Source of the DNA: Struthidea cinerea
Taxonomy: Eukaryota > Chordata > Aves > Passeriformes > Corcoracidae
DNA length: 64,000 nt
Assembly (NCBI GenBank): GCA_013397865.1
Contig: VZTI01001000.1
Coordinates: 361,742-425,741 of the forward strand
Direction: 5' to 3'
Position 1 is the stretch's first letter. Every line of letters begins with the position of its first letter. The translations under genes were made by a program, and so were the position numbers. The notes below the pieces were generated by a model. That model saw only the letters and a program-made list of their open reading frames with translations. It made no database searches and had not been told where the DNA came from. This document shows, in pieces, positions 53,801 to 58,144 of this stretch.

Positions 53801-54679
53801 TTAGACAGGTTTAATTCTTTACGAAGTTATTCCAGAAAACCAAAGCTTTTTCAACTCCATACTATTTCAGGGAAAAAATCCCCAACTTACTAGCTGCATC
53901 CATACAAAATGGAGTATTACATCTTGTCATTAAAAATGAAGAATGCAGGTACTATTTGACAAAAAAAGGTAACACTTTACAGTGGTCTTCACTGGCCATA
54001 CAGTGGCAGGAAATGAATGCTGCATTTATTAGGTAGTGCATGGTACACTCAAAGCTAAGTAACTCATGCTGCAAGTTTAGGATCCCAAAGAAGATCCCAT
54101 GCAGATACTTCTGCAGTCTAGAGCTATTTTGGAAGAAACATTTTGTTGATGATGGTGTACCATAAGTGAAGACACCAGAATCTACGCTGATTAGTCAAGT
54201 TAACTTTACCTAATTCTCCTTTGTTTTATCTACAGTTCAGTTTCTGAACCATGCTGAAATTCAAAATAATTATTTTTAAGTTAACACAAGGGAAATTACA
54301 TTCTTGTTTAATTACATGTACTCCTTTAATTCCTAAAAATGATGGTAGGGATCACCATTAAGTCTTGAATAACTACAGATTAAAACACACATAGTTTCAC
54401 ATCACATATCACTGTTCTGAAAATTCTGCAGATGAGTCTCTTTTTACCTTACCTTGTCATGTTTCTGCTGGTGCCTTGCCCTGGTATCCAGGATATGGTA
54501 AGGGGTCTCAGAGTCTCTGTTGATGTAATAGATTAGTCTTGAAGGCAGTGTGATTTCTTTCTGGATTGCATTGCTGTAGCTGTTATTTTTACTGTTACTG
54601 CTGTTACTCTGTTGAAATGTATTCTCTTCATCTGCCAGTACTTCCCCTATACCGCTTGCTGTTTCATTCCAGTGCAGGC
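2772..54679 (-). CDS. ADAM23: ADAM23, exons 2-24 of a spliced gene (5' and 3' ends missing)
   Basis: Spliced coding region of 23 exons, listed separately below, totalling 2154 nt. All junction phases agree and the joined frame has no stop. The product is a type I membrane protein of the ADAM11/22/23 group, a non-proteolytic ADAM that in known biology binds LGI1 and integrin alpha-v beta-3 at neuronal surfaces. ADAM23 is chosen over ADAM22 and ADAM11 by exon-specific words: VTFHYKRSSLSYFGGVC in exon 12, LAQNLGIQWEP in exon 13, and KVCSGHG followed by VCSNEATCIC in exons 23-24. Seen: prodomain with CNGL cysteine-switch region, furin site RRRRRKR, metalloprotease-like domain without HExxH, disintegrin, cysteine-rich and EGF-like parts. 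Missing: exon 1 (probably in the N gap) and the transmembrane and tail exons (left of base 1). Human ADAM23 is about 832 residues; 718 codons plus the missing ends fits. Confidence 0.96.
4731..4899 (-). CDS. ADAM23: ADAM23 exon 23: end of cysteine-rich domain and start of EGF-like module
   Basis: 169 bp, entered in phase 2 and left in phase 0, with acceptor TTTCTCCTAG and strong donor GTGAGT. It encodes GAHVLLDDDTDLGYVEDG, then CGPQMMCLDKKCLPIQ, an NISS glycosylation sequon, and KVCSGHG. The YVEDG-x-PCGP-x-MMCLD block is typical of the ADAM11/22/23 group. The SSCP...GKVCSGHG stretch follows ADAM23 rather than ADAM22 or ADAM11. Confidence 0.96.
5872..5991 (-). CDS. ADAM23: ADAM23 exon 22: cysteine-rich domain
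   Basis: 120 bp, phase 2 to phase 2. Acceptor TTTTCCAG, donor GTAAAAG. It encodes DVFCGFLLCTNLT, then PRVGQVQGEIIPNSFYHQ and GRIVDC. It carries the NLT glycosylation sequon and the FYHQG motif of this ADAM group. The intron upstream (5992-7440) holds nothing I could recognise. Confidence 0.95.
7441..7546 (-). CDS. ADAM23: ADAM23 exon 21: cysteine-rich domain
   Basis: 106 bp, phase 1 to phase 2, donor GTAAGT. It encodes SSGSDKFCYEKLNTEGT, then KGNCGKDGDRWIQCSK. Two AG sites lie 9 nt apart (before AGTCTTCAG and before GATCTG). I chose the upstream one because it restores K-S-S-G-S-D-K, colinear with the family. The downstream site would lose three residues but keep frame. The intron before it (7547-8815) shows no recognisable element beyond A/T runs. 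Confidence 0.94.
8816..8879 (-). CDS. ADAM23: ADAM23 exon 20: cysteine-rich domain
   Basis: 64 bp, phase 0 to phase 1. Acceptor CTTTGTTTAG, donor GTAGGT. It encodes GRCYNGECKTRDNQCKYIWG. The C-x-x-G-x-C-K-T-R-D-x-Q-C pattern is shared by ADAM11, ADAM22 and ADAM23. Confidence 0.94.
9362..9412 (-). CDS. ADAM23: ADAM23 exon 19: disintegrin to cysteine-rich junction
   Basis: A 51-bp micro-exon, phase 0 to phase 0. Acceptor TTTTTCAG, donor GTATGC. It encodes CPPNLHKQDGYACDSNQ, the conserved CPPN-x-x-K-x-DGYxC signature that closes the disintegrin domain. Being symmetric, it could be skipped without a frameshift, but that would remove two conserved cysteines. Confidence 0.94.
10218..10283. repeat. 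Two adjacent inverted repeats
   Basis: AAGAACTT plus GATGCAGT (10218-10233) pairs with ACTGCATC and, after a short bulge, AAGTTCTT (10239-10261). Immediately beyond, TATATAAACT and AGTTTATATA (10261-10283) form a perfect 10-bp stem with a 3-nt loop. It lies in intron 18, about 260 bp before the CR1 copy. Confidence 0.7.
10543..10945 (+). mobile_element. CR1 LINE, 3' end fragment
   Basis: Near-consensus avian CR1 tail in intron 18, antisense to ADAM23. Recognised words in order: TTGTTTAGCCTGGAGAAGAG, CTACAACTCCCTGAAAGGAG, GGATATTAGGAAAAATTTCT, AACAGGCTGCCCAGAGA, CCCTGGAGGTATTTAAAAGA, and a tail AGGTCTTTTCCAACCTAAA followed by ATTCTATG. It is 5' truncated, as most CR1 copies are. CR1 of this type is the main evidence for a bird genome. 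Confidence 0.93.
11327..11407 (-). CDS. ADAM23: ADAM23 exon 18: disintegrin loop
   Basis: 81 bp, phase 0 to phase 0. Acceptor TTTTCTAG, donor GTATGT. It encodes FFPRRYDCRYAVNECDIAES followed by CTGDSGQ. The AVNECDI stretch is the disintegrin loop that in mammalian ADAM23 is the reported RGD-independent contact for integrin alpha-v beta-3. The conserved Cys, Asp and Glu are intact. Confidence 0.95.
11562..11648 (-). CDS. ADAM23: ADAM23 exon 17: disintegrin domain
   Basis: 87 bp, phase 0 to phase 0. Acceptor TTCTTCAG, donor GTGAGT. It encodes ECYADCCKKCSLSNGAHCSD then GPCCNTSCL. All paired cysteines of the disintegrin core are present. The NTSC sequon is one residue shorter than my recollection of human CCNNTSC. 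The intron to exon 18 (11408-11561) is only 154 bp, the shortest in the gene. Confidence 0.95.
12406..12477 (-). CDS. ADAM23: ADAM23 exon 16: start of disintegrin domain, with a GC donor
   Basis: 72 bp, phase 0 to phase 0, acceptor TTTCTTTCAG. It encodes LFEATECGNGYVEAGEECDC then GFRM. ECGNG-(F/Y)-V-E-x-G-EECDCG is the standard opening of ADAM disintegrin domains. The donor is ATG|GCAAGT, so the intron starts with GC, not GT. The downstream GC-donor consensus GCAAGT is perfect and protein colinearity into exon 17 requires this junction. Confidence 0.94.
14957..15056 (-). CDS. ADAM23: ADAM23 exon 15: end of metalloprotease-like domain
   Basis: 100 bp, phase 2 to phase 0, donor GTAATA. It encodes VYHSRKFSKCSIAEYKEFL then LRGGGACLFNRPTK. 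The EYxxFL...GGGxCLFN-x-P block ends the metalloprotease-like domain throughout the ADAMs. I place the acceptor at TATTTTAG (exon edge 15056), giving the V-Y-H-S-R residues seen in mammals. A second AG (ATTCCAG) 15 nt inside would remove them in frame. Confidence 0.94.
16565..16613 (-). CDS. ADAM23: ADAM23 exon 14: metalloprotease-like domain
   Basis: 49-bp micro-exon, phase 1 to phase 2, donor GTATGT. It encodes KCDCTESWGGCIMEETG, the Cys-rich CIM-x-x-T motif after the former active site. The acceptor is a tandem GAGAAG. Using the inner AAG (edge 16613) gives the family-like R-K-P-K-C-D-C. The outer GAG (edge 16616) would add one Glu. Confidence 0.93.
18207..18297 (-). CDS. ADAM23: ADAM23 exon 13: degenerate active site of the metalloprotease-like domain
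   Basis: 91 bp, phase 0 to phase 1. Acceptor GAATGCAG, donor GTATGT. It encodes YGLPLPMAQELAQSLAQNLG then IQWEPAARKP. This is where active ADAMs carry HELGHNLGxxHD. Here the aligned residues read Q-S-L-A-Q-N-L-G-I-Q-W-E. All three zinc-binding His and the catalytic Glu are absent, so no protease activity is expected, as in known ADAM23. Confidence 0.96.
19061..19145 (-). CDS. ADAM23: ADAM23 exon 12: metalloprotease-like domain
   Basis: 85 bp, phase 2 to phase 0. Acceptor TTTGTAAG, donor GTAATT. It encodes NVTFHYKRSSLSYFGGVCSV then ARGVGVNE. The VTFHYKRSSLSYFGGVCS word is specific to ADAM23 within the family and was the strongest single identifier. The acceptor is weak (TAAG) but phase and colinearity fix it. 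Confidence 0.96.
20003..20235 (-). mobile_element. CR1 LINE fragment, minus strand
   Basis: Reverse-complement CR1 tail in intron 11. Plus-strand words: CACTTCTGGAAATGGTCTAG, then CTCAGCTGGAGCACACC, GGGCACTCCATAACCTCTCT, CATCTGACCACCTTCACAGT and TTTAAACGGAATTTCCTGTA. The element lies in the same orientation as ADAM23. It is more diverged than the copy near 10.5 kb, and its 5' limit is unclear. Confidence 0.85.
21076..21242 (-). CDS. ADAM23: ADAM23 exon 11: metalloprotease-like domain
   Basis: 167 bp, phase 0 to phase 2. Acceptor TCTCTGCCCTCAG, donor GTATGT. It encodes IYKEQLNTRVVLVAVETWTD, then a variable loop (RDRINTHPDPLQM) and LHDFSKYRQHYIKQHADAV. The NTRVVLVAVETW strand is typical of ADAM11/22/23. 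The exon is visibly more GC-rich than its introns. Confidence 0.96.
23652..23723 (-). CDS. ADAM23: ADAM23 exon 10: metalloprotease-like domain
   Basis: 72 bp, phase 0 to phase 0. Acceptor TTCTTTTAG, donor GTAAGT. It encodes FKRHRSSTAYTNNFAKSVVN then LVDA, colinear with the mammalian KKHRSSHAHTNNFAKSVVNLVDS helix. Confidence 0.95.
26636..26701 (-). CDS. ADAM23: ADAM23 exon 9: start of metalloprotease-like domain
   Basis: 66 bp, phase 0 to phase 0. Acceptor TTAATTCATCAG, donor GTAAGT. It encodes LSRGVFEEMKYLELMIVNDH then KM. KYLEL-x-I-V-N-DH is the first beta-strand of ADAM metalloprotease domains. It follows the furin site in exon 8 directly, so this is close to the mature N-terminus. Confidence 0.95.
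27568..27641 (-). CDS. ADAM23: ADAM23 exon 8: prodomain end with furin cleavage site
   Basis: 74 bp, phase 1 to phase 0. Acceptor ATTTTTACAG, donor GTAAGT. It encodes TDSSSEWPFLSELQWL then RRRRRKRA. The seven-residue basic run (codons at 27571-27591) contains the R-x-K/R-R proprotein-convertase site that frees the prodomain in the Golgi. Human ADAM23 has, from memory, a shorter KRRKR here. The intron to exon 7 (27642-28141) shows nothing else. Confidence 0.95.
28142..28214 (-). CDS. ADAM23: ADAM23 exon 7: prodomain
   Basis: 73 bp, phase 0 to phase 1. Acceptor TTCTTATCAG, donor GTATGT. It encodes ESKSRPHIIQRTFGTQASKQ then LRDV. RPHIIQ-x-T is shared with mammalian ADAM23; the remainder of the prodomain linker is variable. 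Confidence 0.93.
30487..30550 (-). CDS. ADAM23: ADAM23 exon 6: prodomain
   Basis: 64 bp, phase 2 to phase 0. Acceptor ATGTTCTAG, donor GTAAGT. It encodes GMFEDSTYLYLIEPMDLTHT. The GMFEDxT-x-Y-x-IEP strand is typical of ADAM prodomains and continues the C-N-G-L-H of exon 5. Confidence 0.94.
31252..31334 (-). CDS. ADAM23: ADAM23 exon 5: prodomain, cysteine-switch region
   Basis: 83 bp, phase 0 to phase 2. Acceptor AATTATTAG, donor GTAAGT. It encodes GGEHCYYHGNIRGIKDSKVA then LSTCNGL. CYYHG-x-I-x-G...STCNGL-x-G is the conserved ADAM prodomain block with the two cysteines used in folding and latency. Confidence 0.95.
33496..33559 (-). CDS. ADAM23: ADAM23 exon 4: prodomain
   Basis: 64 bp, phase 2 to phase 0. 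Acceptor TTCTTTAACAG, donor GTATTG. It encodes DLLSSNYVEIHYEDGKPKFS plus K. The LLSS-x-YVEIHYE-x-GKP word matches ADAM23. It lies at the downstream end of the 11.5-kb intron 3. Confidence 0.95.
34690..34815 (+). mobile_element. Avian interspersed repeat fragment, probably ERV LTR
   Basis: GC-rich island in intron 3 starting TGTGTGGCAAGGTTTTGGTA, then a G-rich run, GGCTCTCTGAGAAGCTGC, and AGAGCCAGTGCCAGCCAGCT. From memory this resembles the beginning of a common avian LTR family, but I cannot name it with certainty. It is truncated after about 125 bp. Confidence 0.45.
39520..39790 (+). mobile_element. Diverged CR1 LINE fragment
   Basis: Old CR1 tail in intron 3. Recognisable parts: GGACAAGGGGGAATGGCTTT, AAACTGAGAG, GAAGGAACTCTTTATTGTGA, GGCTGGTGAG, and a weaker AACAGGTTGCC. 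It is clearly more decayed than the copy at 10543-10945. Confidence 0.75.
41404..41427. repeat. Perfect 11-bp inverted repeat
   Basis: CTACACTCAAA and TTTGAGTGTAG are separated by only two bases. Intron 3. Function unknown. Confidence 0.8.
42791..43791 (+). repeat. Unidentified ~1-kb block, possible old LTR
   Basis: A block in intron 3 that is richer in GC than its surroundings. It begins TGTCATAGG and ends CCCTTGACA, ends that are partly inverted (TGTCA/TGACA). The word ATATG occurs just outside both ends (42781-42785 and 43793-43797), but not directly abutting. No coding similarity is recognised. The LTR reading is tentative. Confidence 0.3.
45089..45165 (-). CDS. ADAM23: ADAM23 exon 3: prodomain
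   Basis: 77 bp, phase 0 to phase 2. Acceptor TCTTTACAG, donor GTAAGT. It encodes AVHLAQASFQIEAFGSKFIL then DLTLN. AVHLAQASFQ-x-x-AFG-x-x-F-x-LDL is the first conserved beta-strand pair of ADAM11/22/23 prodomains. It stands alone between introns of about 9.3 and 11.5 kb. Confidence 0.95.
45166..54452 (-). other. Intron 2 of ADAM23 (9.3 kb)
   Basis: AT-rich intron with a 49-bp tandem duplication at 47677-47783 and an A run at 46799-46814. I recognise no genes or transposon families in it. Large introns at the 5' end of the gene are usual for this family and may hold regulatory elements not readable by eye. Confidence 0.75.
47677..47783. repeat. 49-bp tandem duplication
   Basis: Two perfect 49-bp copies start at 47677 and 47726 (opening CAGCAAAAACACTGTTTTGA and closing AATACACTGCTGCTA), followed by a partial third copy from 47775. 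Full identity suggests a recent duplication or an unstable minisatellite. Confidence 0.95.
54453..54679 (-). CDS. ADAM23: ADAM23 exon 2: N-terminal prodomain
   Basis: 227 bp, phase 1 to phase 0. Acceptor TTTCTTCCCCAG, donor GTAAGG. It begins LHWNETASG, then VLADEENTFQQ, a Ser/Asn-rich stretch, and KEITLPSRLIYYINRDSETP through to ARHQQKHDK. ITLPSRLIYYI and ARHQQKH match mammalian ADAM23. Glycosylation sequons NET, NSS and NNS are visible. The Ser/Asn stretch looks a few residues longer than in human ADAM23 (from memory). Entry in phase 1 means exon 1 must end with one extra base. Confidence 0.95.
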
Positions 54680-55702
54680 CTGGGGAAGAAAGATATGCCA
54701 GCCATAAATTCCACGGCAGAATGTGTTTATTTCCATGAAAAAGCTACATATTTGCCTGCAGTTTTCTAACATTTTACTAATCACTCAAGAAAAAAAAAAG
54801 ATAGCTTATTCATTGAGCTAGATTTGATTCATTTTTCACACATAAAATGGTTTCAGAAAGAACATCATTTATTTAATTGCATATACATTTTCATATGCAG
54901 TCATAGATTATAAATATTTTAATACCTCTCAACCTTCAGGAAGAAAAAACGGCCAATTTAATGGATATGTAGTTACTCCCTACACCCTCTTTGATAGCTA
55001 CATTCTTTCACAAAAAAAACCCAAAAAAAATCTACAAAAAGCTAAGAATACTCCCCGTGTTGCTAACACACACTGAATTCAGAGTCCATGTGCACTGAAT
55101 GCTAAACTTCCTATTATGTAAAGGGAATTGATTTCTACTTCTTTTAACTTTGACAAGAGCCCTTTTCTTCAGTAGCAGCTTTTGAAATGAAATCTTCTAT
55201 CTTTCCTCATTAAAATTTCAAGAAAGTCAATCAACGCGATGTAACAACATAACAATATTACAATATAACGGCAATGTACTAACAATAACAACATGATGCA
55301 CAGACAGACTGAATTCAGAGCATTCCACATGTCACCTATACGCAACCAAGCACACACGAAAATCCGACCGCAAGCAGACAAATTAGCGGATCCCCGTCCA
55401 CATGCACCGTGACACATACAAAGCCCACCGAAGCTTTTTGTGTCGCATCCCTCACCGGCGTCTTTCCACGCACAGCATCCCTACCCAACACACTGCAGCA
55501 CCGGAACCGCACGTACCTCTCTTTTGTGTAAGCAAGCAAGCCAAGGAAATGCTAACTGAGCCCCGCGTTTACACACGCCGAGACAGACACGTACACAAAG
55601 CTGGGAGCCGGAAGGGAGGAAGGAATCGTTGAGGGGAAATGGATGTTGCCGGGGTTTACCGCGGGGGAAGGGGACCGAGGGGCCGCAGAAACCTCAGGCA
55701 CA

Positions 55703-56330
55703 NNNNNNNNNNNNNNNNNNNNNNNNNNNNNNNNNNNNNNNNNNNNNNNNNNNNNNNNNNNNNNNNNNNNNNNNNNNNNNNNNNNNNNNNNNNNNNNNNN
55801 NNNNNNNNNNNNNNNNNNNNNNNNNNNNNNNNNNNNNNNNNNNNNNNNNNNNNNNNNNNNNNNNNNNNNNNNNNNNNNNNNNNNNNNNNNNNNNNNNNNN
55901 NNNNNNNNNNNNNNNNNNNNNNNNNNNNNNNNNNNNNNNNNNNNNNNNNNNNNNNNNNNNNNNNNNNNNNNNNNNNNNNNNNNNNNNNNNNNNNNNNNNN
56001 NNNNNNNNNNNNNNNNNNNNNNNNNNNNNNNNNNNNNNNNNNNNNNNNNNNNNNNNNNNNNNNNNNNNNNNNNNNNNNNNNNNNNNNNNNNNNNNNNNNN
56101 NNNNNNNNNNNNNNNNNNNNNNNNNNNNNNNNNNNNNNNNNNNNNNNNNNNNNNNNNNNNNNNNNNNNNNNNNNNNNNNNNNNNNNNNNNNNNNNNNNNN
56201 NNNNNNNNNNNNNNNNNNNNNNNNNNNNNNNNNNNNNNNNNNNNNNNNNNNNNNNNNNNNNNNNNNNNNNNNNNNNNNNNNNNNNNNNNNNNNNNNNNNN
56301 NNNNNNNNNNNNNNNNNNNNNNNNNNNNNN
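55703..56330. other. Assembly gap (628 N), probably hiding ADAM23 exon 1
   Basis: An unbroken run of N inside CpG-rich DNA, a classic place for sequencing dropout in bird genomes. Exon 1 with the start codon and signal peptide is not visible on either side. The minus-strand donor candidates left of the gap (edges at 55660 and 55693) exit in phase 1 only through a TGA, which excludes them as partners of exon 2. The donor is therefore probably inside the gap. Confidence 0.75.
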
Positions 56331-56520
56331 CGGCCGCCCGGGCGCGGCCGAACGGGTTGAAGCGGCTGCCCGCGGTGCAGCGCACAGACCTCTCCCGTGA
56401 CGCGGGCACAGCTGCAACCAGCTGGGTTTAGGAATTATTTTAAAGAACTTTCACGCAGAGTGAAATTACTTTGAAATCCGTCAGCCCTGAGCAAAATTCG
56501 GAAGCGTCTCCGGAGACACT

Positions 56521-56543
56521 GAACAGCAGCAGGGACAGCTTGT
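56521..56543 (+). promoter_or_regulatory. RE1/NRSE-like element (candidate REST site)
   Basis: AACAGCAGC, two bases, then GGACAGCTTG resembles the 21-bp RE1 consensus with its two half-sites at the standard spacing. The CAGCA and GGACAGC cores match; both half-site ends deviate. REST silences neuronal genes outside the nervous system, which would suit ADAM23, but the match is imperfect. Confidence 0.3.
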
Positions 56544-56760
56544 TCTCCTGAGAGCAGGGGCAGGCCGGTCTTCGCGCCCCGGGCAGCTCTGCAAGTTGAG
56601 CCATTTCAGAGCTGGCAGTCCCCAGCTACTCCAGCGGGATGCATGAGCAGCCCCTGCTCCAAGTGTTATGCGGAGCTTCAGGCTCCCCCTCTCCTCCCTC
56701 CCAACGCCTCCAGCTAACAGCTCTGTTCCTTGCATGCCCCCGGCGTTCTCTCTGGTCCCT

Positions 56761-57655
56761 GTGACCCTCTCTTCCTTACTGCAGCTGACCTCTGCAATGA
56801 AGTGGGGGTAGAGGTGAGAATGTTACCAAAAAAAGGTGTACATATATTGACAAAGAAAATGGATGTGTGTCCAATAAACCAAGAGGAGGACTGCAGGGAG
56901 GTGCATGGTCAGATTCTGACCTGGTGTAAATCCACTCTGCTATGCTGTGTTCAGCAGCAGACAGTCTAGACCGCAAATACAAGGATTGGTGCATTTCTGT
57001 GCAGTGAATAGTATCTCTCATACTTCCAGTCCAGCATGCCTGGGGTGAACCACCAACATGAAGAATAGTTGCAAAGATAAAAATAACTTCAAAGAGGTAT
57101 GAGAAGATGAATCTGCTGCTTTGTATTCATTCCGTGACTTAAGGAGTCAGAAAACCTGAGTTCAGAGACAAGTTTAGATATGGAGTTCTTAGCAAACATT
57201 TTGCCCAGCAGACTTCTAATACCCAAGAACAGATATGCTTTATTTTGGTGCAAGTCTTGCTGCTGAGGAAATAAAGATATTTCTCCTTTTTTTTTTTGTC
57301 TGGATATTGCTTTTTATTTGTCAGCTTATACCCTTCTACTCTGAGTCTGCACACCACATGGATTTCCAGAAAAATAGGTAGTTTTCTGTTTCACATAATT
57401 TTCTCTACATTCCAGCCTGAATTCATTATCATTGTTAATTTAGAAAGTATAAGCAGTTTTACAGATCATTACCATGCAGACTACTTTATAACAGTAGTGT
57501 TATTACTTTTTTAAAAAAATAATTCTGAATTCTCATGCTGGTTAAATAGATGCTGCTTGTGGAAACTCAAAATCTTGGTGTGTAACAGCAGACAAACACA
57601 TAGCAGAGACAGATCCACAGTATGGCCAGGGGTAAAAAAGAATATAAATTGTGCC
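56761..57655. other. Upstream flank of ADAM23, no gene seen
   Basis: GC content drops back to the local background after about 56760. No exons, recognisable repeats or strong regulatory signatures are visible except a T run at 57287-57297. Confidence 0.6.
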
Positions 57656-58144
57656 TTAGTGTGATAGAAAGAAAAATGTTTGTTAATCAAATCCTGCTTA
57701 ATCTTGCTTACGCTAGTAGAAAACCAGATGTCAGCCTGGAACCAGGAAGGAGTAAGTCTTGCATTGAATGCAGACATCCGGTAATGTAAACAATGCTTGT
57801 GCAAGCTTTGCGCTTATGCAGGATGTAGTGAAACACGCACAGGACAGCCACAAGAGGAAGACTCGGGGCCTTCATCCCAGCGACCACCAGGAGGCAGAAA
57901 AAGACCCCCTAGCAACAGATCACGCGGACGCAGAGTACACCGAAGAAGACACGTACACCGGAAATAAGGGACTATAAAGTTGTGGCGCCGGGGAGGGGGA
58001 GTCACGAGCCGTGGCGGAGCAGAGACTCCCTCGGCCGTCCAGCGCTGTTTTGCCTCTTATCGCTGCCAAATCTTTTATAAAAAATTGATATATTATTTTA
58101 CTTAATTGGCTCACTAATTCTGTCCGAACAATCTATGACATTAG
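57656..58144 (+). mobile_element. Solitary endogenous retrovirus LTR with target-site duplication
   Basis: The LTR spans 57660-58140 (481 bp). It starts TGTGATAG and ends CTATGACA, inverted ends that match at seven of eight positions. It is bracketed by TTAG at 57656-57659 and 58141-58144, a perfect 4-bp target duplication. Inside is a TATAAAG box at 57973-57979 followed by a GC- and CpG-rich stretch (57975-58050) and an AT-rich tail, the expected U3-R-U5 order on the plus strand. No internal retroviral genes follow, so it is a solo LTR. Retained CpGs suggest it is fairly young. It is transcriptionally oriented away from ADAM23. The family is not identified. Confidence 0.65.

Larger units (their letters stand above)
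55380..56760. promoter_or_regulatory. ADAM23: CpG-rich region flanking the gap: presumed ADAM23 promoter and exon 1
   Basis: CpG dinucleotides and GC content rise sharply from about 55380 to the gap and again from 56331, against very CpG-poor introns. Flanking bases include CGGCCGCCCGGGCGCGGCCG at 56331-56350. This is the expected setting for the 5' end of ADAM23, whose exon 2 lies about 1 kb away on the minus strand. No start codon or signal peptide can be read, so the promoter call is inference from position and composition. Confidence 0.7.

Noticed and set aside
2772..54679. Assignment to ADAM22 or ADAM11
   Set aside because: Exon 12-13 and exon 23-24 words fit ADAM23. ADAM22 and ADAM11 have different residues at the VTFHYKRSS, LGIQWEP and KVCSGHG positions.
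55660..55702. CGCG|GTAAAC as the exon 1 donor just left of the gap
   Set aside because: Exon 2 needs a phase-1 entry. In that frame the sequence between gap and donor contains a TGA; the frame that is open would exit in phase 0.
55552..56431. Long open frames on both strands across 55.5-56.4 kb
   Set aside because: They are open only because they read through the run of N; the real sequence on each side is short and shows no recognisable protein.
57768..57977. 69-codon plus-strand open frame
   Set aside because: It lies wholly within the solo LTR, in the U3-like part; not a host gene and not a recognisable retroviral protein.
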